From assembly GCF_017877055.1 (NCBI RefSeq), contig NZ_JAGIPG010000001.1, positions 930,001 to 994,000 of the forward strand: 64,000 nucleotides of DNA, given 5' to 3'. Both the position numbers and the translations under genes were made by a program. The notes beneath the pieces are model-generated. The model searched no databases. It had not been told where the DNA came from and saw only the letters and a list, made by a program, of their open reading frames with translations. Position 1 is the stretch's first letter; each line of letters opens with the position of its first letter. Source of the stretch: Neorhizobium galegae. Its GTDB lineage: Bacteria > Pseudomonadota > Alphaproteobacteria > Rhizobiales > Rhizobiaceae. Shown piece by piece: positions 43,504 to 52,259 of this stretch.

Positions 43504-43737
43504 ATGCTGTCCGCAAACGCCCACGCCTTGCCTTTGAAATCCTCCCGCCCGGTCCTGGCGTGGCGGCAGTTTCGCCGGTTTTTTCGGCGACTGCTGCAGC
43601 CCGCCGGGATGCGCGTCCCGGCGCTGCCGGACGATCTGCGTTGCGATACCGCGCTGCCGCCGGCCGGCCCCAGGAGCCGCGAGGCGGCATTCTGGGAGGG
43701 AAACCGGCGCTCAGGTGGTCGGGACCTGCCGCTTTGA
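43504..43737 (+). CDS. Small DUF1127-like protein (cassette 2)
   Basis: 77 aa, divergent from the second LysR gene by 110 bp. A basic stretch (WRQFRRFFRRLLQP) and MRVPALPDDLRCDTALPPAGP occupy the place of the DUF1127-like core of cassette 1, but the C-terminus has drifted. Its 3' end overlaps the end of xdhC on the opposite strand by 27 bases. It is probably a diverged duplicate. Confidence 0.5.
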   Translation: MLSANAHALPLKSSRPVLAWRQFRRFFRRLLQPAGMRVPALPDDLRCDTALPPAGPRSREAAFWEGNRRSGGRDLPL

Positions 43738-44544
43738 GGGCTGCTCCTGCCGGGCGGCGTAGATCTCCAGCAATTCGGCGGCCACCAGCGCCGCGATGAC
43801 GGCCGGGCGCTTGTCCCTGACCGCCGTTCCGCCGATCGGCAGCACGAGGCGGGGCAGCAATTCATCGCCGCCGCCCTCGCGCTTCAGCCAGTTGGCGAAG
43901 GTGGCGCGCTTGGTCCGCGAGCCGATCATGCCGACATAGGCAAGGTCGGTGCGTGCCAGGGCGCGCTGGGCGATCAGGAAATCCAGCGCATGGTCGTGGG
44001 TGAGGATGATCGCCGCGCCGCCGGCCGGTATTTTTTCGACGAAGGCTTCCGGCATCGCGGTCAGGTGTTTTTGCGTTTCGGCCGGCAGGTCTTCCAGTGC
44101 CTCGGCGCGGGTCTCGACGACAGTCACCGCGAAGGGCAGGGGAACCAGCGCCCGTGCCAGCGCCTGGCCGACGTGACCCGATCCGAACAGCGTCACCGCC
44201 GGCCGGTCGTCCTCTTCGTCGCGCAGGCGCCTTTCCAGCATCTCGGCGAGCTCCGGCGTCAGCGGCCGGAAAGCGAGCCGGGTATGGCCGCCGCAGCACT
44301 GGCCGATCTCCGGGCCGAGCGGAATGTTCATGACCGCCTCGCCACCGCCCGACAGCATCGCCCGGGCGTTGTCGATCGCCATATATTCGAACTGCCCCCC
44401 GCCGATCGTCCCCCAGATCGCCGTGGTCGCGACCAGCATGAAGGTGCCGGCTTCGCGGGGGGTCGAGCCTTTCGCTTCGCGGAGTTCGATGAGGATGGAT
44501 TTTGAATGAGCGGTGATGAACGCAGGAAGAGTGAGGTCGCGCAC
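43711..44544 (-). CDS. xdhC: Xanthine dehydrogenase accessory protein XdhC
   Basis: 277 aa, from a GTG start. XdhC/CoxF family: LIELREAKGSTPREAGTFML, IGGGQFEY, TLFGSGHVGQALARAL (Rossmann) and YVGMIGSRTKRATF. It inserts and sulfurates the molybdenum cofactor for Xdh. The Shine-Dalgarno (GAGGGGGG) lies in the end of the adjacent RIME-like inverted-repeat element. Confidence 0.92.
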   Translation of the reverse strand: MRDLTLPAFITAHSKSILIELREAKGSTPREAGTFMLVATTAIWGTIGGGQFEYMAIDNARAMLSGGGEAVMNIPLGPEIGQCCGGHTRLAFRPLTPELAEMLERRLRDEEDDRPAVTLFGSGHVGQALARALVPLPFAVTVVETRAEALEDLPAETQKHLTAMPEAFVEKIPAGGAAIILTHDHALDFLIAQRALARTDLAYVGMIGSRTKRATFANWLKREGGGDELLPRLVLPIGGTAVRDKRPAVIAALVAAELLEIYAARQEQPSKRQVPTT

Positions 44545-44551
44545 TAGATAC

Positions 44552-44726
44552 CCCCCTCTGTCCTGCCGGACATCTCCCCCTCAAGGGGGGAGATCGGCAA
44601 GACGCGCTGTTTCGCCCAGCCATCAGCCTTACCGGTGATGTAAGCCCGTCCGACCGAGAGGGAGCGAGACATGGCCATATCCGATCTCCCCCCTTGAGGG
44701 GGAGATGCCCGGCAGGGCAGAGGGGG
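44552..44726. repeat. RIME-like inverted-repeat element between xdhB and xdhC
   Basis: 46-bp arms at 44552-44597 and 44681-44726 are inverted copies with two mismatches, around an 83-bp spacer. Each arm contains its own palindrome (CATCTCCCCCTCAAGGGGGGAGATC). The CTGCCGGACATCTCCCCCTCAAGGGG signature is typical of rhizobial intergenic mosaic elements. It lies inside the xdhABC operon and supplies the ribosome-binding region of xdhC. Confidence 0.75.
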
Positions 44727-44746
44727 ATACGCCGCAAGGGCAGCCA

Positions 44747-47083
44747 TCACATCGCCTTCAGCCGCTCGACTGCCATCAGCACCCGTTCCGGCGTCGCCGG
44801 CGCGTCGAGCCTTGGGCAGACCGAATAATCCGCCACGCTCGCCACCGCCATGGACAGTGCCTCGAGCACCGAGATCGCCAGCATGAACGGCGGTTCGCCG
44901 ACGGCCTTGGAGCGGCCGATGGTCGGTTCGGCGTTTTCGGCCCATTCGGCGAGCTTGACGTTAAAAATCTTCGGCCGGTCGGAGGCGAGCGGGATCTTGT
45001 AGGTGGAGGGCGCGTGGGTGCGCAGCCGCCCCTTGGCGTCCCACCACAGTTCCTCGGTGGTCAGCCACCCCATGCCCTGCACGAAGGCGCCTTCCACCTG
45101 GCCGATGTCGATCGCCGGGTTGAGCGACTTGCCGACATCGTGGAGGATGTCGGTGCGCTCGATCATGTATTCGCCGGTCAGCGTGTCGATCGATACTTCC
45201 GACACCGCCGCGCCATAGGCGAAGTAGTAGAACGGCCGGCCGCGGCCCGCCTTGCGGTCCCAGTGGATGCGCGGCGTCTTGTAGAAGCCGGTGGCCGACA
45301 GTTGCACGCGGTCGTAATATGCGGCCCGGACAAAGGTGTCGAAGGGCACGATCTCGCCGCTGATGCGCAGCCGGTTGGGCAGGAATTCGACCTTGTCGCG
45401 GCCGACCTTCCATTGCCGCATGGCGAAATCGATCAGCCGTTCCTTGATCTGGCGGGCGGCGTCATAGGCCGCCATGCCGTTGAGGTCGGTGCCGGACGAG
45501 GCGGCGGTGGCGGACGTGTTCGGCACCTTGCCCGTGGTCGTCGCGGTGATCTTCACCCGGTCGATATCGACCTGGAACGTATCGGCCACCACCTGCGCCA
45601 CCTTGGTATAGAGACCCTGGCCCATTTCGGTGCCGCCGTGGTTCAGGTGGATCGAGCCGTCATTGTAGATATGCACCAGCGCGCCCGCCTGATTGTAGGC
45701 GGTCATGGTGAAGGAGATGCCGAACTTCACCGGCGTCAGCGCGATGCCCTTGCGGATCACCGGGCTGTGCGAATTGAACTCCATGATCGCCTGCCGGCGG
45801 GCCTGGTAGTCCGACGAGGTTTCCAGCTCGTCGACGATGCGGGCGATGATATTGTCCTCGACGTCCTGGTGATAGGGCGTCATCGTCCGGTTCGAACCGC
45901 GCTGGCCGTAAAAGTTCAGCTTGCGGATTTCGAGCGGGTCCTTGCCGACCGCATAGGCGATTTCCTCGATGATCCGCTCGCCGCCGAGCATGCCCTGCGG
46001 CCCGCCGAAACCGCGAAAGGCGGTGTTGGAGACGGTGTGGGTCTTCAGCGGCTGCGAGGTCAGGCGCACATGCGGGTAGAAATAGCTGGAATCCGCATGG
46101 AAGAGGGCGCGGTCGGTGACCGGGCCGGAGAGGTCGGCGGAAAAACCGCAGCGCGCCGCATAGGTCGCATCGACCGCGTGGATGCGGCCTTCCTCATCGA
46201 AGGCGACGTCGTAATCGACGCGGAAATCATGCCGCTTGCCGGTGATCGACATATCCTCGTCGCGGTCGGGGCGGAATTTCACCGCCCGCTTCAGCTTCTT
46301 GGCCGCGATGGCGGCGAGTGCGGCGAACTGGTTGCCCTGGGTCTCCTTGCCGCCGAAACCGCCGCCCATGCGGCGCGTCTGGACGGTCACCGCATTGTTG
46401 GCCACCCCGAGCACATGCGCCACCATGTGCTGAATTTCACTGGGATGCTGGGTGGAGGACCAGACGATCACTTCGTCGTCCTCGCCGGGGATGGCCATGG
46501 CGATATGGCTTTCCAGATAAAAATGCTCCTGGCCGCCGATATACATGTGGTTCTGGACGCGCAGCGGCGCGTTTTCGATCTCCGTTTCCGGCTCGCCGCG
46601 CTTCAGCGTCATCGGCTCGACGACGTAAGGCGCGCCGTTTTCTCGGGCGCTGTCGATATCGGTCCAGTGAGGCAGGTCGAGGTATTCGATCTTTGCGAGC
46701 GTCGCGGCGCGGCGGGCCTGGTCGCGGGTCTCGGCGATGACGGCGAAGACGATCTGGCCGTGGAACTGCACATTGGTCGTCGCCAGCAGCGGCTCATCGT
46801 GCTGCCCGGTCGAGGCGACGTCGTTGAAGCCCGGAATGTCCTCGGCGGTGATCACCCAGACGACGCCGGGCGCCGCCTTCACGGCCGAAAGGTCGATCGA
46901 AACGATTTCCGCATGCGCCCGGTCGGCAAGCCCGAGGCCGCCGTGCAGCGTACCTGCGGGTTCGGGAATATCGTCGATATATTCGGCGGTTCCGGTGACG
47001 TGCTTATGTGCTGAATCATGTTTCAGCGAGGTGTGCATCGGGCCGTTGATGATCGGCTTGTTGTCGAACGTGGTCTTGTCCAT
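44747..47083 (-). CDS. xdhB: Xanthine dehydrogenase molybdopterin-binding subunit
   Basis: 778 aa. Moco and substrate motifs: QHPSEIQHMVAHVLGV, RRMGGGFGGKET (Q-loop), AFRGFGGPQG, NHGGTEMGQGLYTKVAQV, and KAVGEPPFMLA with the catalytic Glu. Forms the XdhAB heterotetramer that oxidises hypoxanthine/xanthine to urate. The start (47083) overlaps the xdhA stop by one base. A longer upstream frame overlaps xdhA and is rejected. Confidence 0.94.
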   Translation of the reverse strand: MDKTTFDNKPIINGPMHTSLKHDSAHKHVTGTAEYIDDIPEPAGTLHGGLGLADRAHAEIVSIDLSAVKAAPGVVWVITAEDIPGFNDVASTGQHDEPLLATTNVQFHGQIVFAVIAETRDQARRAATLAKIEYLDLPHWTDIDSARENGAPYVVEPMTLKRGEPETEIENAPLRVQNHMYIGGQEHFYLESHIAMAIPGEDDEVIVWSSTQHPSEIQHMVAHVLGVANNAVTVQTRRMGGGFGGKETQGNQFAALAAIAAKKLKRAVKFRPDRDEDMSITGKRHDFRVDYDVAFDEEGRIHAVDATYAARCGFSADLSGPVTDRALFHADSSYFYPHVRLTSQPLKTHTVSNTAFRGFGGPQGMLGGERIIEEIAYAVGKDPLEIRKLNFYGQRGSNRTMTPYHQDVEDNIIARIVDELETSSDYQARRQAIMEFNSHSPVIRKGIALTPVKFGISFTMTAYNQAGALVHIYNDGSIHLNHGGTEMGQGLYTKVAQVVADTFQVDIDRVKITATTTGKVPNTSATAASSGTDLNGMAAYDAARQIKERLIDFAMRQWKVGRDKVEFLPNRLRISGEIVPFDTFVRAAYYDRVQLSATGFYKTPRIHWDRKAGRGRPFYYFAYGAAVSEVSIDTLTGEYMIERTDILHDVGKSLNPAIDIGQVEGAFVQGMGWLTTEELWWDAKGRLRTHAPSTYKIPLASDRPKIFNVKLAEWAENAEPTIGRSKAVGEPPFMLAISVLEALSMAVASVADYSVCPRLDAPATPERVLMAVERLKAM

Positions 47084-48555
47084 CACGCTTCCTCCAGCTC
47101 GAACCGGCGCAGTTCCGCAGGCGCGCCGGCGGTTTCCAGGAAGAAGCGGGTGAGCAGGTTCTTGGCGGTAAGGCCGCGGTATTCCGCGGTCGCCCGCCAG
47201 TCGGTCAGCGGCTGGTAATCCTCCGCGAAAGCGTCGCGCACGCCCGAGACGGTGGCCCAACTCCAGACCTGACCGAGGAGCGCGTCCTCGACGTGTTTCG
47301 CCCGTTTCGGGGTCGCCGCCATGCCGCCGAAGGCGATGCGGATGTTTGCCACATTACCGTCGGCATCGAGCGAAAGGTGGAAGGCGCCGCAGAGCGCCGA
47401 GATGTCCTCGTCGCGCCGCTTGGAAATCTTGTAGACGGCGAAATGGCTGCCTTCCGCCAGGCGGGGCACGAAGACCTTCTCGACGAATTCGGTCGGCAGG
47501 CGGTCCTGCTTGCCGTAGCTCAGGAAATAATCCTCGAGCGGGATCGTCCGGCGGCCGGAATGGGAGCGCAGCGTCAGTTCGGCGCCGAGCGCGATCAAGG
47601 GCGGCGGAGTGTCGCCGATCGGCGAGCCGTTGGCGATATTGCCGCCGATCGTGCCCATGTTGCGCACCTGTTGGCCGCCGATCCGGTCGATCAGCCGGCC
47701 GAGCGGCGGGATTTCATCGGAAAGCACGTCGAAAGCCTGGGTGTAGCTGACGCCGGCGCCGATGGTGATGCCCGTCTCGTCCGACGTAATCGACTGCAGT
47801 TCGGTCAGGTGGTTGATGAAGATCACCGGATTGAGGAGCCGCATCTGCTTGGTGACCCACAGCCCGACATCGGTGGCGCCGGCAACGATCGTCGCCTCTG
47901 GCTCCTCGGCGAGGATATCGGCAAAGGCGGCGACGGAGGCCGGCACGATCGAGCGGGCGCCATCCTTCTCGATGGTGATCGTGTCGTTGCCCGAATGGAT
48001 GCCCCAGAGTTTTGCCATGATCTGGATGCGGTCGCTTTCCAGCGGATCGAAGAGGGAACTCGGCCGGTTGATGGAGATATGTTCGGCCGCCTTGACGATC
48101 GGCTCGTAGCCGGTACAGCGACAGAGATTGCCCTGCAGCGCGCTCTCGATATCGGCGCGCGTCGGGGTGCCGTTCGAGAGCCACAGGCCGTAGAGCGACA
48201 TCACGAAGCCGGGGGTGCAGAAGCCGCATTGCGAGCCGTGGAAATCGACCATCGCCTGCTGCACCGGGTGCAGCGCGCCGTCGCGGCCGGCCAGATGCTC
48301 GACGGTTACCACGTGGGTGCCGTGCAGGGATCCGAGGAACCGGATGCAGGCATTGACGCTTTCGTAGCGCAGGCCATGGTCCGTCAAACGCCCGATCAGC
48401 ACCGTGCAGGCGCCGCAGTCACCTTCCGCACAGCCTTCCTTGGTACCTGTCAGCCGCCGCCTCAGGCGAAGATAGTCGAGAAGGGTTTCCGTCGGGCCGA
48501 AATCGCCAAGGGTGACCTCATCTCCATTCACGATGAAGCGGATGGCTTCGCTCAT
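47083..48555 (-). CDS. xdhA: Xanthine dehydrogenase small subunit (2x 2Fe-2S, FAD)
   Basis: 490 aa. Two iron-sulfur clusters (GCAEGDCGACTVLIGRL; CGFCTPGFVM with NLCRCTGYEP) in the first 170 residues, then an FAD-binding domain (TIVAGATDVGLWVTKQMR; GGNIANGSPIGD) and a CO-dehydrogenase-flavoprotein-type C-terminus. Transfers electrons from Moco to NAD+. Overlaps xdhB by one base (TGATG). Confidence 0.94.
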   Translation of the reverse strand: MSEAIRFIVNGDEVTLGDFGPTETLLDYLRLRRRLTGTKEGCAEGDCGACTVLIGRLTDHGLRYESVNACIRFLGSLHGTHVVTVEHLAGRDGALHPVQQAMVDFHGSQCGFCTPGFVMSLYGLWLSNGTPTRADIESALQGNLCRCTGYEPIVKAAEHISINRPSSLFDPLESDRIQIMAKLWGIHSGNDTITIEKDGARSIVPASVAAFADILAEEPEATIVAGATDVGLWVTKQMRLLNPVIFINHLTELQSITSDETGITIGAGVSYTQAFDVLSDEIPPLGRLIDRIGGQQVRNMGTIGGNIANGSPIGDTPPPLIALGAELTLRSHSGRRTIPLEDYFLSYGKQDRLPTEFVEKVFVPRLAEGSHFAVYKISKRRDEDISALCGAFHLSLDADGNVANIRIAFGGMAATPKRAKHVEDALLGQVWSWATVSGVRDAFAEDYQPLTDWRATAEYRGLTAKNLLTRFFLETAGAPAELRRFELEEA

Positions 48556-48626
48556 TTCTCTCCTTCGTCCGCCGTTGCCGGCTCTTGTATTCCGTTACTG
48601 GTCCGCCCGGTTGTTGGCGGATTCGG

Positions 48627-49403
48627 TTACTGGGCGGTCCAGCCGCCGTCTATCGAGATATGCGTCCCGGTAATGCTTCTCGCCGCATCGCTGGCGAGAT
48701 AGATCGCCGCCTGCGCGACCTCGTCGATCGCCACGAATTCCTTGGTCGCCTGCAGCTTCAGCATCACCTCGGTCTTTACCTGGTCCTCGGTAATGCCGCG
48801 CTCGCGGGCGGTATCGGGGATCTGCTTCTCGACCAGCGGCGTCAGCACGTAGCCAGGGCATATCGCATTCACGGTAATCCCGAATTCCGCAAGTTCCAAG
48901 GCCGCCGTCTTGGTTAGTCCTAAAATACCATGTTTTGCGGCCACATAGGCGGATTTGAACGGCGATGCGACCAGCGCATGGGCCGACGCCACGTTGATGA
49001 TGCGACCCTTGCCCGCGGCCTTCATCAGCGGGATCGTATGGCGCATGGTGTGGAAGGCCGACGTCAGCAGGATGGCGATCAGCTGGTCCCACTTTTCCGG
49101 CGGAAAATCCTCGATCTTCGCCACATGCTGGATGCCGGCATTGTTGACCAGCACGTCGACCGTGCCGAAATTCTTGACTGCGGTTGCGATGAGGTCTTCG
49201 ATCTCGGCCGGCCTGGTCATGTCGGCATTGTGATAAAGCACCGTGCCGGCCCCGAGCGCATCGAGTTCCCCGCGGGTCGCTTCGATCGTACCCGCCGGCC
49301 CGAAGCCGTTGATGACGACATTGGCGCCTTCGGCCGCAAACGCCTTTGCAACACCGAGCCCGATGCCGCTGGTGGAGCCGGTAACGACGACGGTTCTGCT
49401 CAT
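48627..49403 (-). CDS. bdhA: 3-hydroxybutyrate dehydrogenase (SDR)
   Basis: 258 aa short-chain dehydrogenase. Coenzyme motif TGSTSGIGLGVA, NNAGIQHVAKIEDF, catalytic Ser (VASAHALVASPFKS), Tyr and Lys (SAYVAAKHGIL). LTPLVEKQIPD and the GIQHVA motif are typical of D-beta-hydroxybutyrate dehydrogenase. The start at 49403 uses GGGAGATTTGGGC. Upstream of xdhA by 71 bp, so possibly co-transcribed, although its role is in ketone-body/PHB use. Confidence 0.88.
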   Translation of the reverse strand: MSRTVVVTGSTSGIGLGVAKAFAAEGANVVINGFGPAGTIEATRGELDALGAGTVLYHNADMTRPAEIEDLIATAVKNFGTVDVLVNNAGIQHVAKIEDFPPEKWDQLIAILLTSAFHTMRHTIPLMKAAGKGRIINVASAHALVASPFKSAYVAAKHGILGLTKTAALELAEFGITVNAICPGYVLTPLVEKQIPDTARERGITEDQVKTEVMLKLQATKEFVAIDEVAQAAIYLASDAARSITGTHISIDGGWTAQ

Positions 49404-49607
49404 GCCCAAATCTCCCTGCGATCCAGCCTTCCTGGGCGGCGTTCTTGTGCGCCGCAACGATCACGGCAGGTTATGCGCAAATTCCGCGTTCTTGCAATCG
49501 GCATCGTCAGGGAAGCCTTGCCGGTCAAAACGGCCCCTAGTCGAAATGGCGAGGAACATTCGAGCGAGTGGCCGGTTGGGCGACATCTCCAACGAAAGGA
49601 CCACCCA

Positions 49608-50534
49608 ATGTTCATGCGCGTCGACAAGCTGCAAGCGGAACTTCCTGCGCCCAAAAGGGCCGATCCCAATGCGGCCGCTGCCCTCCAGGAGCTCCTGGGC
49701 GGCAAATACGGGGAAATGTCCACGCTCGGGAACTACATGTTCCAGAGCTTCAATTTTCGCTCCAAGGAAAAGCTGCGTCCTTTCTACAGCCTTGTGGCCA
49801 GCATCACGGCCGAGGAACTCGGCCATGTCGAGCTCGTCAGCAACGGCGTGGCGATGCTCAACAACGGTCCGGACATTCCCGACGGCGATGCCGGCGACGG
49901 TGGCGATATTTCCGGAGCGCCTTTCGAGGATATGAAGGACATCCGCCTTGCGGCCGCCTTCCTCTCCGGTGGGGGCGGCGCGATGCCCGTCAACAGCAAC
50001 GGCGTATCCTGGAACAACGACTTCATCACCACGACGGGCAATATCGTGGTCGATCTGCTCCACAATTTCCACCTGGAATGCGGTGCGCGTCTTCACAAGC
50101 TGCGTGTCTATGAAACGCTTTCCGACCCCACCGGCCGTGAAGTCTGCGGATACCTTCTCGTTCGTGGCTCGGTCCACGCGCACGCTTATGCGCTGGCACT
50201 CGAAAAGGTCACCGGCGTCGACATCAAGAAGTTCCTGCCGACCCCGAACATCCCGCTCGGCAATATCCCGGAATGCCAGAAGTATCTGGACGAGGGATCG
50301 CATCGTCGCCTCTACACCTTCAGCCCGGGCGATTACAAGGAAATGGCGGGCATCTGGGGCAATGGCGAAGTCGCCCTGCCGCTTGATCCTCCGGGCGAGC
50401 TCGAGGTGATCGACGGCATGCCCGAGGGCGGCAAGATCCATCAGCTTGTCGGAGTTCCCTCCGCCTTCACGCCGGACTACGCGCCGGAGGAAATGTTCGA
50501 GATCGCCGAGAAGCTTTACAAAAAATCGCGTTGA
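49608..50534 (+). CDS. Manganese catalase (non-heme)
   Basis: 308 aa ferritin-like enzyme. MSTLGNYMFQSFNFR, the dinuclear-Mn helix segment ITAEELGHVELVSNGVAML, and the later His/Glu in LLHNFHLECGARLHKLRVYE and GSVHAHAYALALEKVTG are the Mn ligands of the family. It breaks down H2O2 without heme. Start at 49608 (AACGAAAGGACCACCCA site). A longer upstream reading is in a gap and lacks homology. A terminator hairpin follows. Confidence 0.9.
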   Translation: MFMRVDKLQAELPAPKRADPNAAAALQELLGGKYGEMSTLGNYMFQSFNFRSKEKLRPFYSLVASITAEELGHVELVSNGVAMLNNGPDIPDGDAGDGGDISGAPFEDMKDIRLAAAFLSGGGGAMPVNSNGVSWNNDFITTTGNIVVDLLHNFHLECGARLHKLRVYETLSDPTGREVCGYLLVRGSVHAHAYALALEKVTGVDIKKFLPTPNIPLGNIPECQKYLDEGSHRRLYTFSPGDYKEMAGIWGNGEVALPLDPPGELEVIDGMPEGGKIHQLVGVPSAFTPDYAPEEMFEIAEKLYKKSR

Positions 50535-50545
50535 TTCCTGCTGAG

Positions 50546-50572
50546 AGGGGCACGCAGGCTGCGTGTCCCTTT
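50546..50572 (+). terminator. Terminator after the manganese catalase gene
   Basis: An 11-bp stem (AGGGGCACGCA / TGCGTGTCCCT, one G:U pair) with a 3-base loop, followed by TT, 11 bp after the stop codon. Confidence 0.65.
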
Positions 50573-50654
50573 GAAGGCCTGCCATTTCCGTTGACCCTTT
50601 CCGCTCCTTCTGCTCAAACCGTGCGGGCGCATTGCATGAACGGGGAGGAGCGGC

Positions 50655-52148
50655 ATGGCGGGTTATATTCTGGCGATCGATCAGGGGACGACCTCGACGC
50701 GGGCGATCGTTTTCGATGGCGATATGCGGATCGCCGGGATCGGCCAGAAGGAATTCACCCAGATTTTTCCGAAATCCGGCTGGGTCGAGCATGATCCGGA
50801 GGAAATCTGGGAAACCGTTCTCTGGGCCGTCAAGCAGGCACTCAACGAAGCCAAGCTCAAGGCGTCCGATATCGCCGCGATCGGTATCACCAACCAGCGC
50901 GAGACGGTGGTGGTCTGGGAACGCGACAGCGGCAAGCCGATCCACAATGCCATCGTCTGGCAGGACCGGCGTACCGCCAGCTATTGCGAAAAGCTGAAAC
51001 GGCAGGACCTCGAAAAGCTGTTCACCCGCCGCACCGGCCTGCTGCTCGACCCTTATTTCTCCGGCACCAAGCTTTCCTGGATGCTTGCCAATGTGAAGGG
51101 CGCGCGGGCGAGGGCGGCCAAGGGCGAGCTCTGCTTCGGAACGATCGACACGTTCCTGATCTGGCGCCTGACCGGCGGCAAAAGCTTCGTCACCGATGCG
51201 ACCAACGCCTCGCGCACCCTCATCTACAACATCGCCGATAACCGCTGGGACGAAGACCTGCTGGAGATCCTGCGCATCCCCGCTGCGATGCTGCCGGAGG
51301 TCAAGGATTGCGCCGACGAGTTCGGTATCACCGACGAGAGCCTGTTCGGCGCGGCGATCCCTATCCTCGGCGTTGCCGGCGACCAGCAGGCGGCAACGAT
51401 CGGCCAGGCCTGTTTCGAACCGGGCATGATGAAATCCACCTACGGCACCGGCTGCTTCGCGGTGCTCAATACCGGCGCCGACATGGTGCGTTCCAAGAAC
51501 CGGCTGCTCACCACCATCGCCTATCGCCTCAACGGCGAGACGACCTATGCGCTGGAGGGCTCGATCTTCATCGCCGGTGCCGCCGTTCAATGGCTGCGCG
51601 ATGGTCTCGGCATCATCGAAAGAGCTTCCCAAACCGGGGAGCTGGCGGAGGAAGCCGATCCTCAGCAGGAGGTTTACCTGGTGCCCGCTTTCACGGGGCT
51701 CGGTGCGCCCTACTGGGATGCGGAGGCACGCGGCGCGATGTTCGGCCTCACGCGTGCGACCGGTCCTGCGGAAATCTGCCGCGCTGCGCTGGAGGCGGTC
51801 TGCTACCAGACCCGCGACCTCTACGATGCGATGCAGAAGGACTGGCGCAATTCCAATGGCAGTACGGTGCTGCGCGTCGATGGCGGCATGGTCGCCTCCG
51901 ACTGGACGATGCAGCGGCTCGCCGATCTGATCGACGCGCCCGTCGACCGGCCGACCATCCTTGAGACGACGGCGCTCGGGGCCGCCTGGCTGGCCGGCTC
52001 GAAGGCGGGCGTCTGGCCGGACCAAAAGGCCTTCGCGAAAAGCTGGGCGAGACAGCGGCGATTCGAGCCGCAGATGGACGAAAAGACCCGTACTTCCAAG
52101 CTTCGCGGCTGGAAGGATGCCGTCAGGAGAACGCTGACAAATGCGTAA
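50655..52148 (+). CDS. glpK: Glycerol kinase
   Basis: 497 aa FGGY-family kinase. [44 protein letters not shown] (glycerol-kinase-specific), [25 protein letters not shown] and [17 protein letters not shown]. Phosphorylates glycerol to glycerol 3-phosphate. Good ribosome site (GGGGAGGAGCGGC). Standing alone, without other glp genes in the window. Confidence 0.95.
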   Translation: MAGYILAIDQGTTSTRAIVFDGDMRIAGIGQKEFTQIFPKSGWVEHDPEEIWETVLWAVKQALNEAKLKASDIAAIGITNQRETVVVWERDSGKPIHNAIVWQDRRTASYCEKLKRQDLEKLFTRRTGLLLDPYFSGTKLSWMLANVKGARARAAKGELCFGTIDTFLIWRLTGGKSFVTDATNASRTLIYNIADNRWDEDLLEILRIPAAMLPEVKDCADEFGITDESLFGAAIPILGVAGDQQAATIGQACFEPGMMKSTYGTGCFAVLNTGADMVRSKNRLLTTIAYRLNGETTYALEGSIFIAGAAVQWLRDGLGIIERASQTGELAEEADPQQEVYLVPAFTGLGAPYWDAEARGAMFGLTRATGPAEICRAALEAVCYQTRDLYDAMQKDWRNSNGSTVLRVDGGMVASDWTMQRLADLIDAPVDRPTILETTALGAAWLAGSKAGVWPDQKAFAKSWARQRRFEPQMDEKTRTSKLRGWKDAVRRTLTNA

Positions 52149-52154
52149 CCCCTT

Positions 52155-52181
52155 ATTTTCGATTAACCATTTATCGAAAAT
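52155..52181. promoter_or_regulatory. 9-bp inverted repeat with a CtrA-like half-site, before the carboxypeptidase gene
   Basis: ATTTTCGAT (52155-52163) pairs with ATCGAAAAT (52173-52181) around a 9-base spacer. TTAACCAT at 52163-52170 matches the known alphaproteobacterial CtrA half-site. It could be a glpK terminator or a cell-cycle control site for the following cell-wall gene. Confidence 0.35.
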
Positions 52182-52259
52182 TAGAATCAAATGCGAAGCG
52201 CGTCATTTTCGCACCATGTTCGTTGCCTTATCTTCGCCGGCGACTTAGAGAGGGCGGGC

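Noticed and set aside
44705..47014. A 769-codon plus-strand open frame opposite xdhB
   Set aside because: Antisense shadow of a GC-rich gene. Its protein has no domain features and is rich in Arg, Gly, Asp and His repeats typical of mirror frames.
47293..48702. Plus-strand open frame of 469 codons opposite xdhA
   Set aside because: Mirror frame; xdhA motifs lie on the other strand.
49461..52190. A 909-codon minus-strand open frame opposite the Mn catalase and glpK
   Set aside because: Antisense shadow; both sense genes are full-length with clear motifs.
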